DNA of 64,000 bases from positions 1 through 64,000 of the forward strand of contig NZ_AXAI01000015.1 in assembly GCF_000472425.1 (NCBI RefSeq), written 5' to 3'. Source of the DNA: Bradyrhizobium sp. Tv2a-2. Its GTDB lineage: Bacteria; Pseudomonadota; Alphaproteobacteria; Rhizobiales; Xanthobacteraceae. The translations under genes were made by a program, and so were the position numbers. Positions 25,307-33,581 of this stretch are shown here, one piece after another. Positions within the stretch are counted from its first letter, which is position 1; every line of letters begins with the position of its first letter. The notes below the pieces were generated by a model. It had not been told where the DNA came from, did no database searches, and worked only from the letters and a program-made list of their open reading frames with translations.

Positions 25307-27565
25307 ATGCGACTGGCCAGCACCTTTCGGTTCAAGATATTCCCGGTCGTCTTCCTCTCGCTTCTGCTGACTGCCCTGGCTGTCTATGGTGGTTCCGCCG
25401 CTGCCGAGGAGCAGGAAAAGCGAATTGCGCTCGTCGTGGGCGACGGCGCCTATGGCAAGGCGCCACTCGCGACCGCGGCCAATGACGCAGGCCTGATGGC
25501 CCAGACCCTGCAGGCGGCCGGCTTCGATGTGATCGGCGCCCGCGATCTCGACGGCGATACACTGCGCAAGAGCCTGCGCGATTTCATCCAGAAGGCGGAG
25601 AGCTCGGGGCGGAACACCGTCGCGATCATCTATCTCGCCGGCTACGGCGTACAGCTCGCGGGCGAGAACTATTTCATTCCGGTCGATTCCAACATCACCC
25701 GTGATCCCGACATCCCGATCGAGGGCTTGCGGATCAGCGACTATACCCGGCAGCTTGCGTCTATTCCGTTGAAGGCAAGCGTGGTGGTGCTGGATGCGGC
25801 CCGCCAGCAGCCTTTCATCGAAGGTGGCGCCCAGCAGATCGCAAGCGGACTTGCGCTGGTCGAGGCCGAAAACAACATGCTGATCGCGTTCAATGCGGCA
25901 CCGGGCACCGTCGCGCCCACCGAGCCTGGACCGTACGGCGTCTACGCCCAGTCGCTTGCCGAAATGATCCGCACCGGCGGACTTTCGCTGCCCGACGTGT
26001 TCGATCGGGTGCGCCTGCGCGTCAACGAATCGAGCAAGGGCGCGCAGGTCCCGTGGGACGACCAGAAGATCCAGGCCCAGTTCGCCTTCTTCGATCGCGC
26101 GCCCGACGCGCCGCCCGCGCAAGGACCCGCCGATCAGGTGGCGGCGATCCGGGATCGGCCGATCCGCGAGATGTCGGCGCACGATGCTTACGCTGCGGCG
26201 CTCGAGCGCGACACGCTGCAGGGCTATGAGGATTTTGTCCTGGGCTTCCCCGCCGATCCTCTGGCCAAGCGGGTGAGAGCGATCATTGCCGCGCGGCGCG
26301 AGGCCATCACCTGGCGCCGGACCTACCGGGTCGACTCGCGCGAGGCCTACTGGTCGTACCTGCGACTCTATCCGCAGGGGCCGCATGCATGGGATGCGCG
26401 GCGAAGGCTCACCATCCTGGTCGCGCCGCTGGAGCCGCCACCGTCCTTTGCGATGCTTGACTACGACGTGCCGCCGCCACCGCCGGAAGAGATCGTCTAT
26501 GTCGATCGGCCGGTGCTCTATTTCGGCGATCCGGATTTCGCCTTTGCGCCCCCGCCGCCACCCCCGGTGTTCTTGCTGCCGCCGCCGCCGCCGGATTTCG
26601 TGGTGCTGACGCCGCCTTTTGTTGCGGTTGGGCTGTTTATCCTGCCGCAGCCGCGCTTCGTGCCGATGCCGGTGTTCGTCCGGCCGCCGGTCTATGTCGC
26701 GCCGCCGCCGAACAACGTCATCTTCAACAACATCCACAACACCACCGTCATCAACAACGTCATCAACGTGCAGCCGGCTGCGGCGCCGGCGGGGAATGTC
26801 GGAGCTGCCGCGGCTGGTGCAGGACCCCAGCTGCCGCAATCGGCGCAGCGTCAGGCGACCCTGATCCAGCAGGGCAGGGCGCCGATGCCGCAAAGCGCAG
26901 TGATCAGCGGCGGCGCCAAGGCCAGCCCGGCAGCCCTTGCGCCGTCCAATTTGACGCCGACGGCCACGCCGACGATCGCCCCGCAGAATGCGCTGCCGGG
27001 TAGCGGATCCACGCCGCTTCCGCAGACCAGCAAGGGCACCGGCCCCGGCACAGCGACCACGTCGCCTGTCGCTGCGCCCAGTGCCAAGCTTGCGCCGACG
27101 ACGGCGAGCCCATCGCCATCGCCTTCGGGCGCTCCAACGCCCGGCGTGAGTCCTGCCGCCAAGCTTGCGCCGACGCCAACTCCGTTACAATCGGCTGCGC
27201 CGGCGGCTGGGGTGCATACCAACACCAAGCTTGCGCCCTCGCAAACGCCGGCGGCCCACGTAACGCCGTCGCCGGCGCCGAGTGCGGCGCCCAAGCCCAC
27301 GCCCAAGCCCACGGCCAAGCTCACTCCGCCAACAACGCCGGCTGCGCCAAAGCCAAGCGTCCAGCACGCGGCGCCGCCCGCGCCATCGAGACCGATGCCG
27401 CCACCTGTTACGGCTCACGCGCCGCCGCCATCGCCGCATCCGGCGCCGCCACCTCCAGCGCCGGTCGCGCACGCTGCGCCACCCCCGCCACCCAGACCGG
27501 CTGCACCGCCACCACCCAGGCCGGCGGCGGCGAAGAAATGTCCGCCAAACCAACCGAAATGCTGA
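25307..27565 (+). CDS. Caspase-fold (C14) protein lacking both catalytic residues, long Pro/Ala tail
   Basis: 752 residues. A signal-anchor (residues 8-33) leads into a p20-like domain: RIALVVGDGAYG, then IYLAGYGVQLAGENYFIPVD and VVVLDAARQQPF. Active members read SGHG and DACR; here the His is Tyr113 and the Cys is Ala165, so it should be catalytically dead. Residues about 385-480 have poly-Pro runs, about 485-505 are Asn-rich (NNVIFNNIHNTTVINNVIN), and the last 250 residues are Ala/Pro/Thr-rich, ending CPPNQPKC. It follows the FHA gene by 141 bases. It is likely periplasmic, as a scaffold or sensor. Confidence 0.85.
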   Translation: MRLASTFRFKIFPVVFLSLLLTALAVYGGSAAAEEQEKRIALVVGDGAYGKAPLATAANDAGLMAQTLQAAGFDVIGARDLDGDTLRKSLRDFIQKAESSGRNTVAIIYLAGYGVQLAGENYFIPVDSNITRDPDIPIEGLRISDYTRQLASIPLKASVVVLDAARQQPFIEGGAQQIASGLALVEAENNMLIAFNAAPGTVAPTEPGPYGVYAQSLAEMIRTGGLSLPDVFDRVRLRVNESSKGAQVPWDDQKIQAQFAFFDRAPDAPPAQGPADQVAAIRDRPIREMSAHDAYAAALERDTLQGYEDFVLGFPADPLAKRVRAIIAARREAITWRRTYRVDSREAYWSYLRLYPQGPHAWDARRRLTILVAPLEPPPSFAMLDYDVPPPPPEEIVYVDRPVLYFGDPDFAFAPPPPPPVFLLPPPPPDFVVLTPPFVAVGLFILPQPRFVPMPVFVRPPVYVAPPPNNVIFNNIHNTTVINNVINVQPAAAPAGNVGAAAAGAGPQLPQSAQRQATLIQQGRAPMPQSAVISGGAKASPAALAPSNLTPTATPTIAPQNALPGSGSTPLPQTSKGTGPGTATTSPVAAPSAKLAPTTASPSPSPSGAPTPGVSPAAKLAPTPTPLQSAAPAAGVHTNTKLAPSQTPAAHVTPSPAPSAAPKPTPKPTAKLTPPTTPAAPKPSVQHAAPPAPSRPMPPPVTAHAPPPSPHPAPPPPAPVAHAAPPPPPRPAAPPPPRPAAAKKCPPNQPKC

Positions 27566-27574
27566 GGAGACCTT

Positions 27575-27609
27575 GAGCCTCGATTCTGAGCCGATCAGAA
27601 TTGAGGCTC
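27575..27609 (+). terminator. Long perfect RNA hairpin after the pseudo-caspase gene
   Basis: GAGCCTCGATTCTGA pairs with TCAGAATTGAGGCTC over 15 bp (one G-U) around a 5-base loop, starting ten bases after the stop codon. No U-run follows, so it may stabilise the 3' end or attenuate rather than terminate by itself. Confidence 0.5.
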
Positions 27610-27634
27610 TGGTGCACATAAGGGGAGGGGATCA

Positions 27635-28069
27635 ATGTGCGAACAATGCGGGCGGCATGTTCCTCATGTCTTTGTGCCGTCGCGGCGCGGCCTGTTGCTG
27701 GGGGCCTCGGCCATGCTGATCGGCGGCGTCGCGCGCGCCAAAGAGGCCAGCAAGCCGCCGAAGCCGCAAAACGCGGTGTCGCCGGAGGCCGCGCTCGAGC
27801 GGCTGGAGGAGGGCAATGAGCGCTATCGAGGGCGTCACGCGCCGCCACGACTGCCGTCGCTGGTGGCGGGAATCGCTCCCGCAGTGAAGGCGGTCTCAGG
27901 CGAGGCGGGCGATGTGCTCGCCAATGCCATCAAGCAGAACGTGGTCGACACCGTCGCCAAGCTGAAATCGACCGCCCCGAGCCTGAGCGCCCCCGTCGAG
28001 CAGGGCAAGCTCAAGATTGTGGGCGGCATTTATCGCCTGCGCACCGGCAAGGTCGATATGGTCGCGTGA
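27635..28069 (+). pseudogene. Beta-carbonic anhydrase with internal deletion of the zinc core
   Basis: 144 residues. The N-terminus has CxxC (MCEQCGRH), a twin-arginine-like signal (SRRGLLLGAS) and the start of a beta-carbonic anhydrase (SPEAALERLEEGNERY). The C-terminal third is also clear (LPSLVAGIAPAVKAV, LANAIKQNVVDTVAKLK, LKIVGGIYRLRTGKVDMV). The roughly 90 residues that normally lie between them, with the CADSR and HxxC zinc ligands, are absent, while the frame is kept. The product cannot bind catalytic zinc. It is either an in-frame deletion pseudogene or a repurposed fragment. Confidence 0.8.
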
Positions 28070-28258
28070 CAGCTCCCACAGGCCGAAGACGCGCGGCATA
28101 TTGCAACCTCTCCGTGCCACATCTATGCCCTGCGACCGCGCAGACCACGCTTTCGAGCCTTCAACTGGCGAACTAGCCCGCGCGCGGGTTTGAGCGCGAA
28201 ATTGGCCCAAAACGGCATGATTTTCGGGGCTTTAGCCCCAAAATCCGGGCTTATTTTC

Positions 28259-28286
28259 TTGCTTCTGGCCGAAATCGCGCTATATA
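28259..28286 (+). promoter_or_regulatory. Promoter of rpsB
   Basis: TTGCTT at 28259-28264 and TATATA at 28281-28286 with a 16-base spacer form a good housekeeping promoter about 110 bases before rpsB. The rest of the 327-base gap holds a GGGGC/GCCCC hairpin near 28227-28240 and an untranslated leader in which I see no gene. Confidence 0.6.
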
Positions 28287-28396
28287 CCGCGCCATCTCAC
28301 ACGGAAACATGGCTGTAGAGGCCGTCCGGTGGCAACCGGGCCCAAAGGGTCCGTTTGCTCACGCGTTTCCGGAGGAACCAACCGGAGAATAGACCA

Positions 28397-29392
28397 ATGG
28401 CGCTTCCTGATTTCTCTATGCGCCAGCTGCTTGAGGCTGGCGTGCATTTCGGTCACCAATCCCATCGGTGGAATCCGAAAATGGCGGAGTACATTTTCGG
28501 TACCCGCAACAACATCCACATCATCGACCTCGCGCAGACCGTGCCGATGCTCCATCATGCCTTGCAGGCGGTCAGCGACACCGTCGCCAAGGGTGGCCGT
28601 ATCCTGTTCGTCGGTACCAAGCGACAGGCGCAGGACAACGTCGCCGACGCGGCCAAGCGTTCGGCGCAGTATTTCGTCAACTCGCGCTGGCTCGGCGGCA
28701 CGCTGACCAACTGGAAGACGATCTCGGCCTCGATCAAGCGGCTGCGCCAGCTTGATGACGTGCTTTCCTCGGGCGAGGGCAACTCCTACACCAAGAAGGA
28801 GCGCCTGACGCTGCAGCGCGAGCGCGACAAGCTCGACCGTTCGCTCGGCGGCATCAAGGACATGGGCGGCCTGCCCGACATGATCTTCGTGATCGACACC
28901 AACAAGGAAGACATCGCGATCCAGGAGGCCCAGCGCCTCAACATCCCGGTCGCCGCGATCGTCGACACCAATTCGGACCCCAAGGGCATCACCTATGTGG
29001 TGCCGGGTAATGACGACGCCGGCCGCGCCATCTCGCTCTATTGCGACCTGATTGCGCGCGCCGCGATCGACGGCATTTCGCGGGCGCAGGGCGATTCGGG
29101 CATCGATATCGGTGCCTCCGCTCAGCCGGTGGCCGAGGATATCCCGACCGCTCCTGCGTCGGGCTTCCAGGGCCTGCCCGGGCCGCGCGGCACCGCCGAC
29201 GACCTCAAGAAGCTGCAGGGCGTATCGGGCGCGATCGAGAAGAAGCTCAACGATCTCGGCGTGTTCCACTATTGGCAGCTGGCCGAGCTCAATCACGACA
29301 CCGCGCACCAGATCGGCGAAGAGGTCGGCTTGCCGAGCCGCGCCGATGCCTGGGTCGCGCAGGCCAAGAAGCTGACCGCGGAAGCGGAATAA
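28397..29392 (+). CDS. rpsB: 30S ribosomal protein S2 with C-terminal helix-hairpin-helix extension
   Basis: 331 residues, about 90 longer than E. coli S2. The S2 core is complete (LLEAGVHFGHQSHRWNPKM, then GGTLTNWKT, and FVIDTNKEDIA). Residues about 265-331 form an added domain (LKKLQGVSGAIEKKLNDLGV, WQLAEL, then W.AQAKKL) that looks like a helix-hairpin-helix unit seen in rhizobial S2 and a few other proteins. It is the first gene of the long envelope/translation run. Start ATG follows GGAGAA. Confidence 0.97.
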   Translation: MALPDFSMRQLLEAGVHFGHQSHRWNPKMAEYIFGTRNNIHIIDLAQTVPMLHHALQAVSDTVAKGGRILFVGTKRQAQDNVADAAKRSAQYFVNSRWLGGTLTNWKTISASIKRLRQLDDVLSSGEGNSYTKKERLTLQRERDKLDRSLGGIKDMGGLPDMIFVIDTNKEDIAIQEAQRLNIPVAAIVDTNSDPKGITYVVPGNDDAGRAISLYCDLIARAAIDGISRAQGDSGIDIGASAQPVAEDIPTAPASGFQGLPGPRGTADDLKKLQGVSGAIEKKLNDLGVFHYWQLAELNHDTAHQIGEEVGLPSRADAWVAQAKKLTAEAE

Positions 29393-29397
29393 CCAAG

Positions 29398-29450
29398 ATG
29401 CATGTTCCGGAAGAGCGGGGACCCGATTTTCCGAAGCGATCATGCTCAAG
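29398..29450. repeat. Family A repeat, divergent partial copy
   Basis: CATGTTCCGGAAGAGCGG ... TTTTCCGAAGCGATCATGC matches the first hairpin of the family A repeat with changes; the second hairpin is missing. It lies between rpsB and tsf. Confidence 0.65.
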
Positions 29451-29571
29451 GATTGGCGAGGGCCGGTGTTTTCCGGCTCTCACATAGCAACGATAGATTC
29501 CTGGTGGCTGGGGCGGCGTGGCGGTTGAGCCGCGCCGTTCTCGGTCCGAACAGGCAAAAGGAACATCAGCA

Positions 29572-30495
29572 ATGGCTACTATCACCGCAGCGATGGTGAA
29601 GGACCTGCGCGAGTCGACCGGCGCAGGCATGATGGATTGCAAGGCCGCTCTCACCGAGACCGGCGGCGACATGACGGCCGCGCAGGACTGGCTGCGGAAA
29701 AAGGGGCTTTCCAAGGCTGCCAAGAAGGCCGGGCGCGTCGCGGCCGACGGCCTGATCGGCGCCCTCACCAGGGGCAGCAAGGGCGTCGTGGTCGAGGTCA
29801 ATTCCGAGACCGATTTCGTCGCGCGCAACGAACAGTTCCAGGGGCTGGTCAAGATGATCGCCCAGGTCGCGCTCGATGTCGGCGCCGATATCGAGAAGAT
29901 CAAGGCCGCAAAGGTCGGTAGCGTCACCGTGGAGACCGCGATTGCGGATGCGATCGCGACCATCGGCGAGAACATGACGCTGCGCCGCGCTGCCGTGCTC
30001 GAAGTCGGCCAAGGCGTGGTCTCGAGTTATGTCCACGGCGCCGTGGTTGACGGCGCGGGCAAGATGGGCGTGATCGTGGCGCTGGAATCGGCCGGCAAGG
30101 CCGACGAGCTTGCCGCGCTCGGCCGTCAGCTCGCCATGCATGTCGCCGCGGCCAATCCGCAGGCGCTCGACCCGTCGGGTCTCGATCCCGAACTCGTCAA
30201 GCGCGAGAAGGACGTGCTCGCCGACAAGTATCGCCAGCAGGGCAAGCCTGAGAACGTGATCGAGAAGATCGTCGAATCCGGCCTGAAGACCTACTACAAG
30301 GAAGTCTGTCTGCTCGAGCAGGCCTTCATCCATGACACCGGTAAGTCGGTCGCCCAGGCGGTGAAGGAAGCTGAGGGTAAGGTCGGCGGCCCCGTGAAGA
30401 TCGCGGGCTTTGTGCGCTATGCTCTCGGCGAGGGAATCGAGCGGCAGGAAAGCGATTTCGCAGCCGAGGTTGCGGCCGCCAGCGGCAAGAAGTAA
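29572..30495 (+). CDS. tsf: Elongation factor Ts
   Basis: 307 residues, normal length. It recharges EF-Tu with GTP in the cytoplasm. The N-terminal signature is clear (VKDLRESTGAGMMDCKAAL) and the TDFVARNE motif contacts EF-Tu. An AAAAGGAA site precedes the ATG; an 18-residue upstream extension is not conserved in character. It is the second gene of the translation/envelope run, with a repeat on each side (family A pieces at 29398 and 30501). Confidence 0.97.
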   Translation: MATITAAMVKDLRESTGAGMMDCKAALTETGGDMTAAQDWLRKKGLSKAAKKAGRVAADGLIGALTRGSKGVVVEVNSETDFVARNEQFQGLVKMIAQVALDVGADIEKIKAAKVGSVTVETAIADAIATIGENMTLRRAAVLEVGQGVVSSYVHGAVVDGAGKMGVIVALESAGKADELAALGRQLAMHVAAANPQALDPSGLDPELVKREKDVLADKYRQQGKPENVIEKIVESGLKTYYKEVCLLEQAFIHDTGKSVAQAVKEAEGKVGGPVKIAGFVRYALGEGIERQESDFAAEVAAASGKK

Positions 30496-30500
30496 GCGGC

Positions 30501-30538
30501 TAAAGCGCGATGGAATCATCGCGCCTAGCTCTTTAGAT
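30501..30538. repeat. Family A repeat, second-hairpin fragment
   Basis: TAAAGCGCGATGGAATCATCGCGCC matches the AAGCGCGATGA/TCATCGCGCTT hairpin of the family, between tsf and pyrH. The first hairpin is absent. Confidence 0.6.
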
Positions 30539-30594
30539 CGAGCTTCCGGCGTTGGAGCGCTGGAAGCTCGATCCGCAAGCGAAAGCGAATGCGA

Positions 30595-31305
30595 ATGGCT
30601 GAGCCGGTCTATCGTCGCGTGGTGGTCAAGCTGTCGGGCGAATATCTCGCAGGCAGCCAGTCCTTCGGTATCGACCAGCCGACCGTTGACCGTATCGCCG
30701 CTGATTTGATCGCGGCCGCGAAGCTCGGCGCCGAGATCGCGGTGGTGGTCGGCGGCGGCAACATGATGCGCGGCGGGTCTGCCCGCGGCATGTCGCGCAC
30801 GACCGGCGATACCCTGGGCATGCTGGCCACCGTCATGAATTGCCTCGCGCTGGAAGCTGCGATCGAGGCCAAGGGCGGAGCGGCGAAGGCGCTCTCGGCG
30901 TTCGTGATGCCGGAGATCTGCGACTTGTTCACCCGTAGTGCGGCGCACAAATGCTTGAGCGAAGGCCGCATCGTGCTTCTGGGCGGTGGAACCGGCAATC
31001 CGTTTTTCACGACCGACACCACTGCCGTGCTGCGTGCGGCCGAAATCGATGCCCAGGCGGTGCTGAAGGCGACCAATGTCGACGGTGTCTACAGCGCCGA
31101 TCCCAAAAAGGACCCGGCTGCCAAGCGTTTTGACCGTCTGACCCATACCGAGGCGATCGAAGGCGGCTACAAGGTCATGGATGCGACCGCATTCGCCCTT
31201 GCCCGCGAGACTTCGCTGCCTATCATCGTGTTCTCGATCGCCGAACCCGGTTCGATCGGCGCCGTGTTGTCTGGCACAGGACGCGGGACCGTCGTCGCCG
31301 GCTGA
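30595..31305 (+). CDS. pyrH: UMP kinase
   Basis: 236 residues. It phosphorylates UMP to UDP. The amino-acid-kinase fold shows KLSGEYL near the N-terminus, VVGGGNMMRG, and the C-terminal TNVDGVYSADPKKDP motif. Two ATGs two codons apart are possible; I use the second, giving MAEPVYRRVV as in relatives. The order tsf-pyrH-frr is conserved in bacteria. Confidence 0.97.
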   Translation: MAEPVYRRVVVKLSGEYLAGSQSFGIDQPTVDRIAADLIAAAKLGAEIAVVVGGGNMMRGGSARGMSRTTGDTLGMLATVMNCLALEAAIEAKGGAAKALSAFVMPEICDLFTRSAAHKCLSEGRIVLLGGGTGNPFFTTDTTAVLRAAEIDAQAVLKATNVDGVYSADPKKDPAAKRFDRLTHTEAIEGGYKVMDATAFALARETSLPIIVFSIAEPGSIGAVLSGTGRGTVVAG

Positions 31306-31401
31306 TCGGAACAATAAGCCGACCGCCACTCGATCGAGGGCTGGCCGACGTTAGCGAGACGGCTTTGGCCGGGATGAATTTTGCAATGACGGGAGAGCGT
31401 T

Positions 31402-31965
31402 ATGCCCACGGGTAAGTTCGACATCAACGAATTGAAGCGCCGCATGCAGGGCGCGACCCAGGCGCTCAAGCACGAACTGAGCGGCTTGCGCACCGGCCGC
31501 GCTTCGGCCTCGATGCTGGAGCCGGTGCAGGTCGACGCCTATGGCACGCATATGCCGCTGAACCAGCTGGCCACCGTCAGCGTCCCCGAGCCGCGCATGA
31601 TCTCGGTGCAGGTCTGGGACAAGACGATGGTGAAGGCGGTTGAGAAGGCCATCATCGATTCGAATCTGGGCCTGTCACCGGCGACCGAAGGTCAGGTACT
31701 GCGCCTGCGCATCCCCGAACTGAATCAGGAGCGCCGCAAGGAGCTCGTGAAAGTCGCGCATAAATATGCCGAAGCCGCGCGCGTCGCGGTGCGCCATGTC
31801 AGGCGCGACGGCCTCGACCTCGTCAAGAAGCTCGAGAAGGGCCACGAGATTTCCGAGGACGATGAGGAGCGGCTGTCCGCCGACGTGCAGAAGGCGACCG
31901 ACGGCACGATTGCCGAAATCGACCAGCTGCTGGCGACCAAGGAAAAAGAGATCCTCACGGTTTGA
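31402..31965 (+). CDS. frr: Ribosome recycling factor
   Basis: 187 residues, full length. It splits post-termination ribosomes with EF-G. Typical features are ELSGLRTGRAS near the N-terminus, the central PEPRMISVQVWDK and the C-terminal long coiled coil (RRDGLDLVKKLEKG). A GGGAG site precedes the ATG. The next gene, uppS, begins 12 bases after its stop. Confidence 0.97.
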   Translation: MPTGKFDINELKRRMQGATQALKHELSGLRTGRASASMLEPVQVDAYGTHMPLNQLATVSVPEPRMISVQVWDKTMVKAVEKAIIDSNLGLSPATEGQVLRLRIPELNQERRKELVKVAHKYAEAARVAVRHVRRDGLDLVKKLEKGHEISEDDEERLSADVQKATDGTIAEIDQLLATKEKEILTV

Positions 31966-31976
31966 AGGACCGTCCG

Positions 31977-32732
31977 ATGTCCAACGCTGCCCCGATCGCA
32001 CCCGTGGCCGATCGCTCCGACGCTCCGCTGCATGTCGCCCTCATCATGGACGGCAACGGACGCTGGGCGGCGGCGCGCGGGTTGCCGCGGGCTGAGGGCC
32101 ATCGGCGTGGCGTCGATGCGCTCAGGCGCGTGGTGCGCGCCGCGCATGAGCTCGGCATCGGCTATCTCACCATCTTCTCGTTCTCATCGGAAAACTGGTC
32201 GCGGCCGGCAGCCGAGATCGGCGACCTGTTCGGCCTGTTGCGCCGCTTCATCCGCAACGACCTCGCAAGCCTGCATCGCGACGGCGTGCGCGTGCGGGTG
32301 ATCGGCGAGCGCGATGGCCTCGAACCCGACATCTGCGCGCTGCTCAACGAGGCCGAGGAGCTGACCCGCAACAACAGCCGTCTCACGCTGGTGGTCGCCT
32401 TCAATTACGGCTCGCGCCAGGAGATCGCGCGCGCAGCCCAGCGGCTGGCGCGCGAGGTTGCCGAAGGCAAGCGCGATCCTGACACGATCGATGCCGAGAT
32501 GCTCGGCCAATATCTCGAGGCGCCGGATATACCCGATCCCGATTTGATCATCCGCACCAGCGGCGAACAGCGGCTGTCGAATTTCCTGTTGTGGCAGGCG
32601 GCTTATAGCGAGCTCGTCTTCGTGCCCATGCATTGGCCCGATTTCGACAAGGCGGCGCTCGAAGGCGCAATCGCCGAGTTCGCCAGACGCGAGCGCCGGT
32701 TCGGCGGCCTCGTCGCGAAAACCGCATCGTGA
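31977..32732 (+). CDS. uppS: Undecaprenyl diphosphate synthase (cis-prenyltransferase)
   Basis: 251 residues. It makes the C55 lipid carrier for peptidoglycan and lipopolysaccharide. The catalytic loop HVALIMDGNGRWA with its Asp, then RAEGHRRG, and the C-terminal DLIIRTSGEQRLSNFLLWQ with the ELVF motif are all intact. I use the ATG at MSNAAP, preceded by GAAGGA, rather than an upstream TTG that overlaps the frr stop. The cdsA start overlaps its stop by GTGA. Confidence 0.96.
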   Translation: MSNAAPIAPVADRSDAPLHVALIMDGNGRWAAARGLPRAEGHRRGVDALRRVVRAAHELGIGYLTIFSFSSENWSRPAAEIGDLFGLLRRFIRNDLASLHRDGVRVRVIGERDGLEPDICALLNEAEELTRNNSRLTLVVAFNYGSRQEIARAAQRLAREVAEGKRDPDTIDAEMLGQYLEAPDIPDPDLIIRTSGEQRLSNFLLWQAAYSELVFVPMHWPDFDKAALEGAIAEFARRERRFGGLVAKTAS

Positions 32733-33577
32733 GCAAACGCGAGGCCGTGGCGGCGCAGCCGGTTCCTCCTGCGTCGCGCAATCTTCTGATGCGCGTGCTG
32801 GCGGCAGTGGTGCTGGTGCCGCTGGCACTCGGTTCCGCTTATATTGGCGGCGCGCTGTGGACTGCGCTGGTCACGCTCGCGGTGATCGGTTTGTTCATCG
32901 AATGGCTGATGGTCGTTGGGGCTGTGCAGCAAAGGCCCGCCGCCGCGGCCGGCGTGGTCGCGCTTGTGCTTGCCGGGGCAGGCCTTGCACTTGTCCGATT
33001 CGAGTTTGCGCTGGTTGCGGCGGTCGCGGGACTTGCCGCCGTCGCCGCGCTGTCTGCGCAAGGCCGCCTCTGGGCCGTCGCGGGGTACCTCTATGCGGGT
33101 GCCGCCCTGTTCGCTGCGGTGCTGTTGCGTGCCGACCAGGAGATGGGCTTTGCCGCGCTGATCTTCGTGCTGCTGGTGGTCTGGGCGACCGATATCGGCG
33201 GCTATTTTGCCGGCCGCGGTATCGGGGGCCCGAAACTTTGGCCGCGGGTCAGCCCGAACAAGACCTGGGCGGGCGCCGTCGGCGGCTTTCTGGGAAGCCT
33301 TGTGGTTGCTGCCGGCTTTGCGGCTGCGGGCGTGGGGCGGATCGGGCCGCTGCTCGTTCTTGGCGGCATCTTGTCGGTCGCCGGGCAGTTCGGCGATCTC
33401 TTTGAATCCGCAGTCAAACGCCGGTTTGGGGTGAAGGACTCCAGTCACATCATTCCCGGCCATGGCGGGCTGCTGGACCGGCTCGACAGCCTGGTCGCCG
33501 TGCTTGTGCTGGCGGCCATTTTCGGATTTGTGCGGCATGGTGCCGATGGCATTGGCCGCGGTCTTATGGTTTGGTGA
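32729..33577 (+). CDS. cdsA: Phosphatidate cytidylyltransferase
   Basis: 282 residues from a GTG overlapping the uppS stop. It makes CDP-diacylglycerol, the branch point for phospholipids, at the inner membrane. There are about seven to eight hydrophobic segments and the family signature near the C-terminus (VKDSSHIIPGHGGLLDRLDS). The upstream open frame lies within uppS and is not used. It is followed after four bases by dxr. Confidence 0.95.
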   Translation: MSKREAVAAQPVPPASRNLLMRVLAAVVLVPLALGSAYIGGALWTALVTLAVIGLFIEWLMVVGAVQQRPAAAAGVVALVLAGAGLALVRFEFALVAAVAGLAAVAALSAQGRLWAVAGYLYAGAALFAAVLLRADQEMGFAALIFVLLVVWATDIGGYFAGRGIGGPKLWPRVSPNKTWAGAVGGFLGSLVVAAGFAAAGVGRIGPLLVLGGILSVAGQFGDLFESAVKRRFGVKDSSHIIPGHGGLLDRLDSLVAVLVLAAIFGFVRHGADGIGRGLMVW

Positions 33578-33581
33578 AACG

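Noticed and set aside
25268..26893. A 541-codon minus-strand frame
   Set aside because: Antisense to the pseudo-caspase gene; Arg/His-rich, no recognisable motif.
26500..27540. Repetitive GC-rich DNA that could suggest a tandem repeat or CRISPR
   Set aside because: It encodes the Pro/Ala-rich tail; repeats are codon-level and irregular, without spacer structure.
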